Of a stretch of 64,000 nucleotides of DNA, positions 32,881-41,237 are shown piece after piece. The notes under the pieces were generated by a model that saw only the letters and a program-made list of their open reading frames with translations, made no database searches and was not told the DNA's origin. The stretch covers positions 1-64,000 of the forward strand of contig CAZROR010000001.1 of NCBI GenBank assembly GCA_964601765.1, written 5' to 3'. The DNA is from SZUA-181 sp964601765. Lineage in GTDB: Bacteria; Pseudomonadota; Zetaproteobacteria; Mariprofundales; Mariprofundaceae. How positions within the stretch are numbered: the first letter of the stretch is position 1; every line of letters begins with the position of its first letter. Position numbers and translations under genes: made by a program.

Positions 32881-34152
32881 ATGCCACAGAGCGCATCACC
32901 TGTGGAACGCCACATAAGCACACTTACCAGCAACACCTTGGCCTTCATTCTGGCCGGAGGCAAGGGTTCCCGACTCAAGGGGCTAACCGAATGGCGAGCC
33001 AAGCCGGCAGTGCCATTTGGCGGCAAGTTCCGCATCATTGATTTTCCCCTGTCCAACTGTATCAATTCCGGTATCAGGAAAATCGCTGTGGTGACACAAT
33101 ACAAGTCACACTCACTGCAACGGCACTTGCAGCGTGGCTGGAGCTTTCTGTCCGGTCAGTTCGATGAGTTTGTTGAGGTACTGTCTGCGCAACAGCGACT
33201 GAGCGCAGAGTGGTATGCCGGCACAGCCGACGCCATCTACCAGAACCTGGACATCCTGCGCGAATACAGCCCGGAATACGTTCTCATCCTTGCCGGCGAC
33301 CACATATACAAGATGGATTACGGCAAAATGCTTGCGGCCCATGTGGCCAAGGGCGCCGATATCACCGTGGGCTGCATCCCCGTCCCTCTTGATGAGGCCA
33401 GGGCCTTTGGCGTCATGGCCATTGATGCCGACGGCCGCGTTGTTGAATTTGCCGAAAAGCCGGACAAACCAAAGCCTATGCCAGGCGACCCCAACCAGGC
33501 ACTTGCATCAATGGGCATCTATGTATTTACGGCCGATTATCTGCGTGAACGGCTGATCGCTGACGCCGCCAACAAGGACTCCAGCCGTGACTTTGGCAAG
33601 GATATCATCCCAGCCGCCATCAGGGACTCCAATGTCTTTTCATTCCGTTTCATGAACGCAAATACCGGCAAGCCTGGCTACTGGCGGGATGTAGGCACGG
33701 TTGACGCCTATTGGGAGGCCAACATCAACCTGGCCAGCCTGGAGCCCGACCTGAACATGTACGACAAGGAATGGCCGATCTGGACCTATCAGGAACAGCT
33801 CCCTCCGGCAAAATTTGCCTTTGATGATGACAAGCGGCGTGGTGAGGCTGTGGACTCGCTCGTTTCAGGTGGATGCCTGATTACAGGCTCGTGTGTGCGC
33901 CACTCCGTGCTGTTCTCCAATGTGCGTATCCACTCGTATTGCACTATTGAGGACAGCGTCGTGCTACCCAACGTCACGATTCACAGAAATTGCCGCATCC
34001 GACGTTGTGTAATCGACAAGGGAACGGAGATTCCTGCGGGCACCGTAATCGGTGAAAACGCCAAGCAGGATGCCAAACGCTTCTATGTAAGCGAAAAAGG
34101 CATCGTGCTGGTCACGCCGGGCATGCTCGGCCAGAACCTGCATGCGGTCTAA
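32881..34152 (+). CDS. glgC: Glucose-1-phosphate adenylyltransferase
   Basis: Makes ADP-glucose for glycogen synthesis, the regulated step of the pathway. The 423-residue product has the nucleotide-binding LAFILAGGKGSRLKGLTEWRAKPA, the FRIIDFPLSNCINSGIRKIAVVTQYKSHSL block, the substrate-binding EFAEKPDKPKPMPGDP and GYWRDVGTVDAYWEAN motifs, and a C-terminal beta-helix. The ATG at 32881 follows AGAGGGGG; an upstream GTG at 32839 would add 14 residues without a good ribosome site. It heads a three-gene alpha-glucan cluster with a GH57 enzyme and malQ. glgA and glgB must lie elsewhere. Confidence 0.97.
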   Translation: MPQSASPVERHISTLTSNTLAFILAGGKGSRLKGLTEWRAKPAVPFGGKFRIIDFPLSNCINSGIRKIAVVTQYKSHSLQRHLQRGWSFLSGQFDEFVEVLSAQQRLSAEWYAGTADAIYQNLDILREYSPEYVLILAGDHIYKMDYGKMLAAHVAKGADITVGCIPVPLDEARAFGVMAIDADGRVVEFAEKPDKPKPMPGDPNQALASMGIYVFTADYLRERLIADAANKDSSRDFGKDIIPAAIRDSNVFSFRFMNANTGKPGYWRDVGTVDAYWEANINLASLEPDLNMYDKEWPIWTYQEQLPPAKFAFDDDKRRGEAVDSLVSGGCLITGSCVRHSVLFSNVRIHSYCTIEDSVVLPNVTIHRNCRIRRCVIDKGTEIPAGTVIGENAKQDAKRFYVSEKGIVLVTPGMLGQNLHAV

Positions 34153-34168
34153 GCCACAGCGTACGCGC

Positions 34169-35851
34169 ATGAGCAGACCACTTTCCGTTGTCTTTTGCTG
34201 GCACATGCACCAGCCATTCTACCGCGATGCGGTTACCGGGCAGTACGCACTGCCATGGGTTTACCTGCACGCCATCAAGGAATACACGGACATGGCCGCC
34301 GTCCTGGAGCAGGTACCCGCTGCCCGTGCAGTCGTCAACTTCACCCCGTCTCTCATCGCACAGATCGAGGATTATAATCGGCGCATCAATGCCTGGCTGA
34401 ATGACGAGGAGGGAGAACTCCCGGATCCGCTTCTGACCGCGCTGGCAAACAAAGATGACAGCTATGATGCCACCATGCGGGCGCACCTGCTTGCTACTTG
34501 CTTTCGCCTGAACCATGAACGCAACATGCACCGCTACCCCGCCTTCAGCCGCCTCTGGCACCTGGCTGAACATGCGCGACATCATGATGGAAGCGATTAT
34601 CTCGGCTCTAATTACTTCACTGACCTTGTCACATGGTATCACCTAGGATGGCTGGCAGAGACAGAGCGGAGGCAGAATTTCACGGCACGCCGCCTGATCG
34701 AAAAAGGGAGAGGCTTTACTTTTCAGGACAGGCTCGAACTTATTCGACTGATTGCCAGCCTGCTGGAGAACGTTACCACACGCTACCGCAAGCTAGCAGA
34801 AGCTGGAAAGATCGAGTTATCCACCACACCCTATGCCCACCCGATCCTCCCCCTCATGCTGGATTTCCATGCGGCCCGCGAAACAGTACCGGATGCGCTG
34901 ATCCCTGATACCCCCTACCCTGGCGGTATGGAGCGCGCACGTGACCATATCGCGCGTAGCAAGCGTGCCCATAGCTCGGCATTCAGACATCCGGCTCGCG
35001 GATGCTGGCCGGCGGAAGGTGCCGTATCAGCAGATACCTTCAAGCTGCTCGATCAGGCTGGGTTTGACTGGTGCGCAACAGGTGAAAGCGTATTGCATCA
35101 TTCCCTCGGCTATAACCTGCGCGAGCACTACGGCGCTGTTGATCTGTATCATCCCTGGCAGGTTGGGAACGGCAGACTGGCCTGCTTTTTCCGGGACGAC
35201 AAACTCTCGGACTTGATCGGCTTCGAATACAGCCGCTGGAATACGGCGGACGCTGTGGCTAATCTCATGCATGAGCTGGCAGGCATCCACCACCGTACCC
35301 AGGGTATGAAGGCGCCGGTTGTCGCCATCATCATGGATGGAGAAAACGCCTGGGAGCACTACCATGAAAATGGCATCCCCTTTCTGGGCAGCCTGTACCA
35401 GGCCATTGCCGAGCACCCGGATTATGAGCTAACCACCTTCTCTGCCTATCTGGAACGACCAAGAGAACGGCAACGGCTGGACAAGGTTGTCGCCGGATCA
35501 TGGGTCTACGGCAATCTCGCCACATGGATCGGCGACCCCGCCAAAACACGGGGCTGGGAGCTGTTGATCGAGGCCAAGCGGGCCTTCGACAGGGCAAAAT
35601 CCAAGCTCACTCCGGATCAGCTTGCTGCTGCAGAAGAACAACTCCGTATCTGCGAGGGCTCAGACTGGTGTTGGTGGTTCGGCGATTATAATCCGAGCGA
35701 GGCCGTCCGTGATTTTGATCGTCTGTACAGGCAACACCTTGCCAAGCTTTACAGCCTAATCGATATCCCGGTGCCAAGTTCCATTACGACATCTATTTCC
35801 GAAGGCGGTGGTGACGCGGAGGGTAGCGGCACCATGCGCCGCAATGCCTGA
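34169..35851 (+). CDS. Glycoside hydrolase family 57 alpha-glucan enzyme
   Basis: GH57 retaining enzyme acting on alpha-1,4 (or 1,6) glucans such as glycogen. The 560-residue product has the five conserved regions: HMHQP at 12-16, an HPILPL region near 224, GCWPAEGAVS with the nucleophile Glu283, IIMDGENAWE with the acid/base Asp390, and SDWCWWFGDYN. No signal peptide is visible, so it is cytoplasmic. Start at 34169 is chosen because MSRPLSVVFCWHMHQP begins the conserved part; an in-frame ATG at 34142 overlaps glgC. Whether it is an amylase, a glucanotransferase or a debranching enzyme cannot be decided from sequence. Confidence 0.92.
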   Translation: MSRPLSVVFCWHMHQPFYRDAVTGQYALPWVYLHAIKEYTDMAAVLEQVPAARAVVNFTPSLIAQIEDYNRRINAWLNDEEGELPDPLLTALANKDDSYDATMRAHLLATCFRLNHERNMHRYPAFSRLWHLAEHARHHDGSDYLGSNYFTDLVTWYHLGWLAETERRQNFTARRLIEKGRGFTFQDRLELIRLIASLLENVTTRYRKLAEAGKIELSTTPYAHPILPLMLDFHAARETVPDALIPDTPYPGGMERARDHIARSKRAHSSAFRHPARGCWPAEGAVSADTFKLLDQAGFDWCATGESVLHHSLGYNLREHYGAVDLYHPWQVGNGRLACFFRDDKLSDLIGFEYSRWNTADAVANLMHELAGIHHRTQGMKAPVVAIIMDGENAWEHYHENGIPFLGSLYQAIAEHPDYELTTFSAYLERPRERQRLDKVVAGSWVYGNLATWIGDPAKTRGWELLIEAKRAFDRAKSKLTPDQLAAAEEQLRICEGSDWCWWFGDYNPSEAVRDFDRLYRQHLAKLYSLIDIPVPSSITTSISEGGGDAEGSGTMRRNA

Positions 35852-35925
35852 GCTGGCAAATCACGTAGCCACTTTTAGCTTGCTGCAAGATCAGGCCCCC
35901 CATATACTTTACTCGAGCGGACATC

Positions 35926-37395
35926 ATGTCATCCTGGATTGACCGCCGGCGTGCCGGCGTGCTGCTGCATATCACCTCACTGCCCGGACCATTCTCATGT
36001 GGCGTCCTCGGAAAAGAAGCCCGGGATTTTGTAGATGGGCTAATCAGCGGCAACTTTACGGTCTGGCAGTTCCTCCCCCTGGGTCCTACGCATGGGCATG
36101 GCTCTCCGTACGAGTCACTGTCATCTTTTGCCGGCAATCCCCGCTTGCTGGACCTGCGCGACTGCGTGAGCTATGGCTGGCTCCGTGAAGAAATCTGTGA
36201 AGCTGTCATGTACGGCAAACTGGCAGCTGATACCGCATGGGAAGAAGCCACGCGCACATTCTGGGCACAGGTACAGCATGACGATACCATGCATGCGGAG
36301 CTCCAGAGCTTTTGTACGGAAAATGCCGGATGGCTGGATGACTTCTCCCTGTTCGCGGCCATCAAGCAAGCCCGTTCCGATCAGCCGTGGTGGCAATGGC
36401 CCACGCCACTACGATGCCGGCAACCAGCAGCCCTGGCGGAGGCAAAGAGCACGTATGCCGACCGGATCAGGCGCATCAAGTTTGAACAGTTCCTGTTCTC
36501 ACGGCAGTGGCAAGCACTACGGCATTATGCAGACACACGCGGTGTGCAATTGTTTGGTGATCTGCCTATTTACGCGGCACACGACTCCGCCGATGTCTGG
36601 GCCAACCAACAGTACTTTACCGTAAACGACAAAGGCCTCTGTGAAGAGGTTGCCGGGGTTCCTCCCGACTATTTCTCTGAAACAGGCCAGCGCTGGGGGA
36701 ATCCTCTGTATCGGTGGGACAGGCTTTCATCCGATGGCTTCGGCTGGTGGATTGATCGCATCCAGGCCCAGCTTGGGCGCATGCACCTGCTGCGCATCGA
36801 TCACTTTCGCGGACTGGAGGCCTACTGGGCTATTCCCGGCAAACAGCGGGACGGCCGTATCGGCGAATGGCGGCCAGCACCTGGTGCTGCATTGCTGGCA
36901 GCCATGGAAGAGCGATTAGGACGCCTTCCCCTCGTGGCTGAGGATCTGGGAATGATCACGCCAGAGGTACATGCGCTGCGAAAGCAATTCGGGCTACCGG
37001 GCATGAAGATATTGCAGTTTGCTTTTGATGGAGACCTACACAACCCATATCTACCGGCCAATCACGAACCGGACAGCGTTGTTTACACCGGTACGCACGA
37101 CAACGACACCACCCTTGGCTGGTATTTGAGCCTGGACGCTGCTACACGTGCCTGTCTCGCCGAATATATCGGGAATCAGCCTGAGCCCATGCCATGGCCA
37201 CTGATAAAAATGGCCTTTGCCTCGCCATCCCTGCTGGCCATGATTCCCATGCAGGATATTCTGGGTCTGGACAGCAGGCATCGCCTTAATACGCCCGGCA
37301 CCACGGATGGCAACTGGAGCTGGCGTATGAATGATATGCCAAAAGAGTGCACCTGGCGGCGGCCGCATGAGTTCAGCGAGCGGTATCACCGCTGA
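35926..37395 (+). CDS. malQ: 4-alpha-glucanotransferase (amylomaltase)
   Basis: GH77 disproportionating enzyme that moves glucan segments between malto-oligosaccharides. The 489-residue product begins RRAGVLLHITSLPGPFSCGVLGKEA. It carries SPYESLSSFAGNP, the nucleophile in LRIDHFRGLEAYWAIP, the general acid in VAEDLGMITPEV, and YTGTHDNDTTLGW. It follows the GH57 gene by 74 bp, so the cluster can make ADP-glucose and rework the resulting glucan. It is convergent with the TPR gene. The Gly-Gly-His-rich 250s loop region is of normal length. Confidence 0.96.
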   Translation: MSSWIDRRRAGVLLHITSLPGPFSCGVLGKEARDFVDGLISGNFTVWQFLPLGPTHGHGSPYESLSSFAGNPRLLDLRDCVSYGWLREEICEAVMYGKLAADTAWEEATRTFWAQVQHDDTMHAELQSFCTENAGWLDDFSLFAAIKQARSDQPWWQWPTPLRCRQPAALAEAKSTYADRIRRIKFEQFLFSRQWQALRHYADTRGVQLFGDLPIYAAHDSADVWANQQYFTVNDKGLCEEVAGVPPDYFSETGQRWGNPLYRWDRLSSDGFGWWIDRIQAQLGRMHLLRIDHFRGLEAYWAIPGKQRDGRIGEWRPAPGAALLAAMEERLGRLPLVAEDLGMITPEVHALRKQFGLPGMKILQFAFDGDLHNPYLPANHEPDSVVYTGTHDNDTTLGWYLSLDAATRACLAEYIGNQPEPMPWPLIKMAFASPSLLAMIPMQDILGLDSRHRLNTPGTTDGNWSWRMNDMPKECTWRRPHEFSERYHR

Positions 37396-37428
37396 GCCGC
37401 AGTACGGCCCCCGGCTCCACAAAATGCG

Positions 37429-38613
37429 TCAGCCTTCTTCCTGTACGGGAAGGATAGGCGCCAGCTGTGATTCTCGCTGCAAAAACCGTGCTTGCACATC
37501 AGGGTCCTCGTCCTTGAAATAACTCATGATATCGAGCAACGATATTGCCTCATCAAAATCGCGACGCACAATGGCCTTGCCGATGGCGACATCCAGCACC
37601 TTTGCCAGACCGACATGGTAGAGCTTGTGGTCAGGGTACTGGCTCAGCAATTGTTCATAGCCTTGCATGGCATCATGCAGACGCCCACTTTGCACATTGG
37701 CTTCAATTTGCTCTTCCAGGTGCTGCCTTGCCGCCTGCTCTCCCGCAAACATGGTGTCGCGTATCCTGCGATAACGCGAATCATCCCCGGCAGCCAGGAC
37801 AATGGCCCGCTCCATGCAGGACATGGCGCGTGAAAACGCTTGCCTGGCGTAATAGTTGCGCGCCAGGAAAACAAACAGGCGGGGATCATTAGGATGTACA
37901 ACCATTTGCCGACGAATCAGGTCGTTTTCCTTCTCCAGGTCTTTGCTGAAATGATACATGTAGGCCAGAATGTAAAAGGCAAGATCATCTGCCTTATCCG
38001 AGGCACACAGGGTTTCATATCGTGCAATCACTCCCTCCAGCTCTCCGTGCTGCACGTAAAGTGCGTATAGCACCTGTGGTGGCCCTTCATCAAGCGGCTC
38101 CTGCCGAATCAAATCAAACAGCCTGTTAAATGCCTCCTTTATATGCTTAGGGCATTGCACGGCCATGCTTGCGAGTTCCTTTGCTGCTGCCTCCAGATCT
38201 CCCCAGCGCACATACACCTGAGAGGCGATGACATATTTCCGAGAAAAAAGCGGGTCCAGTACCTTCAGGCGTTCGCATATATCCAGCGCCTCCCTGTAGC
38301 GCGCATGGACAAAATACATCTCAGCCAGCACTTCATGATAGCGCATATAGCGTGGCCCAACCTCTCGCAACTGAGCCCTGAGATCGGGACAGGGGTGTAA
38401 CCGATAGATACGCTGGCCTATGTCATAGGCGCGGTCATAATCACCCTTTTTATAATAAGCAACGGCCAGGTCGTTCAGGGCCTGGATATTTTCAGGGTCA
38501 CTTTTCAGTTCTGCCTCAGCATGCTGAATGACGGCATTCCATGCCCCTTTCAGGAAAGCCTTTTCCCGCTCATCTGCATGCTGTGAAAAGAAAGCCAAAA
38601 ATTTCCCTCCCAT
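37429..38613 (-). CDS. TPR-repeat protein of unknown function
   Basis: 394-residue all-helical protein with repeated TPR-like units (for example NIQALNDLAVAYYKKGDYDRAYDIGQRIYRLHP, then LAEMYFVHARYREALDICERLKVLDP, and later LFVFLARNYYARQAFSRAMSCMERAI). There is no signal peptide, membrane segment or catalytic domain, so it is likely a cytoplasmic scaffold. The ATG at 38613 begins MGGKFLAFFSQHADEREKAF. A TTG at 38598 follows GGGAGGG at 6 bp and is a serious alternative start. It is divergent from the VKOR-DsbA gene across about 104 bp. I do not recognise a specific orthologue. Confidence 0.75.
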   Translation of the reverse strand: MGGKFLAFFSQHADEREKAFLKGAWNAVIQHAEAELKSDPENIQALNDLAVAYYKKGDYDRAYDIGQRIYRLHPCPDLRAQLREVGPRYMRYHEVLAEMYFVHARYREALDICERLKVLDPLFSRKYVIASQVYVRWGDLEAAAKELASMAVQCPKHIKEAFNRLFDLIRQEPLDEGPPQVLYALYVQHGELEGVIARYETLCASDKADDLAFYILAYMYHFSKDLEKENDLIRRQMVVHPNDPRLFVFLARNYYARQAFSRAMSCMERAIVLAAGDDSRYRRIRDTMFAGEQAARQHLEEQIEANVQSGRLHDAMQGYEQLLSQYPDHKLYHVGLAKVLDVAIGKAIVRRDFDEAISLLDIMSYFKDEDPDVQARFLQRESQLAPILPVQEEG

Positions 38614-38717
38614 TATCCGGTTGTCGTCACCATAAAGCGTATCACCAGCCCGGCCAACATCCAAAACCAATGGACTATGCTCTGGCGCCGGCCATGGCAC
38701 TCAGGCATATTTTCCAT

Positions 38718-39950
38718 ATGCGTCAGAGAAACAGCCTCCTGACTATTCTCGTGCTGGCTATCATCGGCTTGGCTGCCGCGACCTACCTGACCCAGCTACA
38801 TCTTCAGGTGATCACGGGGCAACAGACGGACTTCGGCTTTTGCGATATCAGCCGGACCATCAGCTGTGAAACAGTAAGTGCGTCCCCATATTCCACCTGG
38901 TTCAACATCCCTATCGCCTGGCTTGGTGCCATCCTGTACTTGTTCTGGACATTGCTGGCAATAGCAGGCCTGTGGCCCAGAAAATCACTGGCGGAGGGAA
39001 GCATTGCGCTTATCTTCTGTACCGCAGCACTTGCGCTCGGCACAGATATTGTTCTTGCCGGTATCATGGTCTTTCGCATTCACAGCCTCTGTCTGTTGTG
39101 TCTGCTGACCTACGTACTGAACGCCTGCATCCTCTTCCTGGCCTGGCGGGCCTGGAAAGAGCCTGTTTCGTCTGCGGCAAGGGCCTGTGTAACCGCACTT
39201 TCTCCATTCTCCGGCAGTGGCAGGGTGTTTTTCCCGGCATTGTGCCTCATCCTTCTCGGTATCACGGCAGCCGGGGCTTACGGCCTGCGGCAGGCTGAGA
39301 ACAGCGCTCTGGCTGATTTTAACGCGGAGGCCTTCCGTCAGTTCAGCCATATGGCATCCCGGTATTCCGTGGATACATCGCACGACCCGTGGATGGGTGC
39401 AACCAACCCGGAACTGACCATTGTCGAGTTTAGCGATTTCCAGTGCCCACACTGCAAACGGGCACATTTCATCCTGCAGGCGATTCTTCCTTCCTACTTT
39501 GATCATGTCCGCTTCGTCTACAAAAACCTGCCGCTCGGCAAGGGCTGCAACCCAGCACTCCAGGCCCTCCCCCATGACTTCCATCCGGCCGCATGTGCCC
39601 TCGCCGAACTGGGTGAGGCAGCACACATCCAGGGAAAATTCTGGCAATTACACGACTATCTTTTCAGGCATCAGCATGAATTTTCCGGGCGTACCCTGAA
39701 CCAGGATGAATTGCTTGCCATAGCGGCACGCACGGGACTGGACGTGGCACGGGTGCGCAGAGCACTTGGCAGCCACAACTTCCGTGAATCTGTCCAGGCA
39801 GATGTACGGGAAGCCACTCGGCTGAATATCCACGGCACCCCTGCATTTCTGTTGAATGGGTTAAAGATCAATGGCATGCCGCCACCAAAAGTTCTGCAGC
39901 ACATGATAGAAATAGAACTGCGTCGCGCGGTGCGACAAGGAAAAGGTTAG
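38718..39950 (+). CDS. VKOR-DsbA fusion: disulfide generation and transfer in one protein
   Basis: 410-residue membrane protein. The N-terminal VKOR domain (about 5-145, four to five helices) has the loop cysteines Cys42 and Cys50 (FCDISRTISC) and the CLLC active site at 125-128. After a further membrane segment (about 170-190) comes a periplasmic thioredoxin-fold DsbA/DsbG-like domain with CPHC at 243-246 (FSDFQCPHCKRA) and the cis-Pro region HGTPAFLLNG. VKOR replaces DsbB in passing electrons to quinones. The fusion makes the oxidase and its dithiol partner one unit. The start at 38718 is preceded by only a weak site; ATGs at 38694 and 38670 are in frame. Confidence 0.9.
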   Translation: MRQRNSLLTILVLAIIGLAAATYLTQLHLQVITGQQTDFGFCDISRTISCETVSASPYSTWFNIPIAWLGAILYLFWTLLAIAGLWPRKSLAEGSIALIFCTAALALGTDIVLAGIMVFRIHSLCLLCLLTYVLNACILFLAWRAWKEPVSSAARACVTALSPFSGSGRVFFPALCLILLGITAAGAYGLRQAENSALADFNAEAFRQFSHMASRYSVDTSHDPWMGATNPELTIVEFSDFQCPHCKRAHFILQAILPSYFDHVRFVYKNLPLGKGCNPALQALPHDFHPAACALAELGEAAHIQGKFWQLHDYLFRHQHEFSGRTLNQDELLAIAARTGLDVARVRRALGSHNFRESVQADVREATRLNIHGTPAFLLNGLKINGMPPPKVLQHMIEIELRRAVRQGKG

Positions 39951-39963
39951 GGCCTGTTCCTAG
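39947..39963. repeat. Solo half-repeat GGCCTGTTC bounded by TTAG and CTAG at two convergent stop codons
   Basis: TTAG-GGCCTGTTC-CTAG joins the stop of the VKOR-DsbA gene (TAG, 39948-39950) to that of serS (TAG on the minus strand, 39962-39960). The nine central bases equal the core of the inverted ends at 24567-24631. It may be a solo end left by a mini-element, or a chance match. Confidence 0.4.
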
Positions 39964-41237
39964 GCTATCTGCTCCGTGCCCCCTACGTATGGGCGCAGTG
40001 CATCCGGAAGCTGCACGCTGCCATCAGCCTGCCAGCCGTTTTCCAGCAGTGCCACAATACAGCGTCCGATGGCTATACCCGAACCATTGATGGTGGCAAC
40101 CGGTACGGGCTTGCCATCCGTATCCCGTACGCGTATGGCTGCCCTGCGACCCTGGAACTGACCGAATGACGAGCATGAAGATATTTCCCGGTAGGCCTGC
40201 TGACCCGGCAGCCATACCTCGATGTCAAAGGTTTTTTCAGCTGAAAAGCCAAGATCTCCGGCACACAGCTCAACCACGCGATACGGCAGCTCCAGTGCCT
40301 GCATCACGGCCTCGGCATGTGCTGTCAGTTCCCGTAGCTGAACCAGTGCCTGATCCGGGAGCGCAAACTGGACCAGCTCCACCTTGTCGAACTGATGCTG
40401 CCGGATCATGCCACGCACATCCTTCCCAGCTGACCCCGCCTCCCGCCGAAAGCAGGGAGTATAGGCGCAGTGGCGAATCGGCAGTCTGTCTGCCTCCAAC
40501 ACCATCTCACGGTAAAGGTTGGTCAACGGTACCTCGGCCGTGGGAATAAGGTAGGCCTCTTCCCCCTCAAGCCTGTAGAGGTCGTCAGCGAATTTTGGTA
40601 GCTGCCCGGTACCCTGCATAACTGCGCGCTGCACAATAGCCGGCGGCCAGACCTCGTCATAACCGTGCCTGTCCACATGCATGTCCAGCATCAACTGCAT
40701 CAGTCCGCGCGCCAGCCGTGCTCCCATGCCACGCAATACGGTGAAGCGGCTACCGGATAACCGCGCCCCCGCCTCAAAATCGAGAATGCCAAGGCCAGTA
40801 CCGATCTCCCAGTGTGGTGGCGTGGTATCTGTGCGTGGATCTCCCCAGGCATGCAGCACAACGTTGTCTGTTTCATCCTCACCATCGGGCACTGTGGGGT
40901 GTGGCGGGTTCGGGATCTCCAGCAACACCTCGGAAAATGCTGCTTCTGCCTGCTTTGCCTCGGCCTCGAGATGTTTGACACGCCGCGAAACCTCACTCAT
41001 GGCAGCCAGTTCTTCTGTGGCATCCTCGCCACTTGCCTTTTTTTGTCCGATCAGCCTTGAAACACGGTTCCGTTCCGCCTGCAGGGCCTCCAGTTCCTGT
41101 TTAAGTCGGCGCTGCTGCACATCCAGTGCACGCGCCCTGCCCCAAGCACTTTGTTCGGACACGATGTTGTTGCCGCGCCGTGCCAATGCAGCCTGCATAT
41201 CATCAAACTGTCGTCGAAACTGCCTCCGGTCGATCAT
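39960..41237 (-). CDS. serS: Seryl-tRNA synthetase
   Basis: Class II aminoacyl-tRNA synthetase charging serine tRNAs, three of which classes would include those in this window. The 425-residue product has the long N-terminal antiparallel coiled coil (about 1-110) that binds the variable arm of tRNA-Ser, motif 2 HCAYTPCFRREAGSAGKDVRGMIRQHQFDKVELV, and motif 3 INGSGIAIGRCIVALLE. The start overlaps the gyrA stop by 4 bp. It ends 9 bp from the stop of the convergent VKOR-DsbA gene. Confidence 0.98.
   Translation of the reverse strand: MIDRRQFRRQFDDMQAALARRGNNIVSEQSAWGRARALDVQQRRLKQELEALQAERNRVSRLIGQKKASGEDATEELAAMSEVSRRVKHLEAEAKQAEAAFSEVLLEIPNPPHPTVPDGEDETDNVVLHAWGDPRTDTTPPHWEIGTGLGILDFEAGARLSGSRFTVLRGMGARLARGLMQLMLDMHVDRHGYDEVWPPAIVQRAVMQGTGQLPKFADDLYRLEGEEAYLIPTAEVPLTNLYREMVLEADRLPIRHCAYTPCFRREAGSAGKDVRGMIRQHQFDKVELVQFALPDQALVQLRELTAHAEAVMQALELPYRVVELCAGDLGFSAEKTFDIEVWLPGQQAYREISSCSSFGQFQGRRAAIRVRDTDGKPVPVATINGSGIAIGRCIVALLENGWQADGSVQLPDALRPYVGGTEQIA

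Noticed and set aside
37393..37425. Hairpin-like GAGCCG / CGGCTC between malQ and the TPR gene
   Set aside because: The stem is short, the loop long and no U-run follows; not convincing as a bidirectional terminator.
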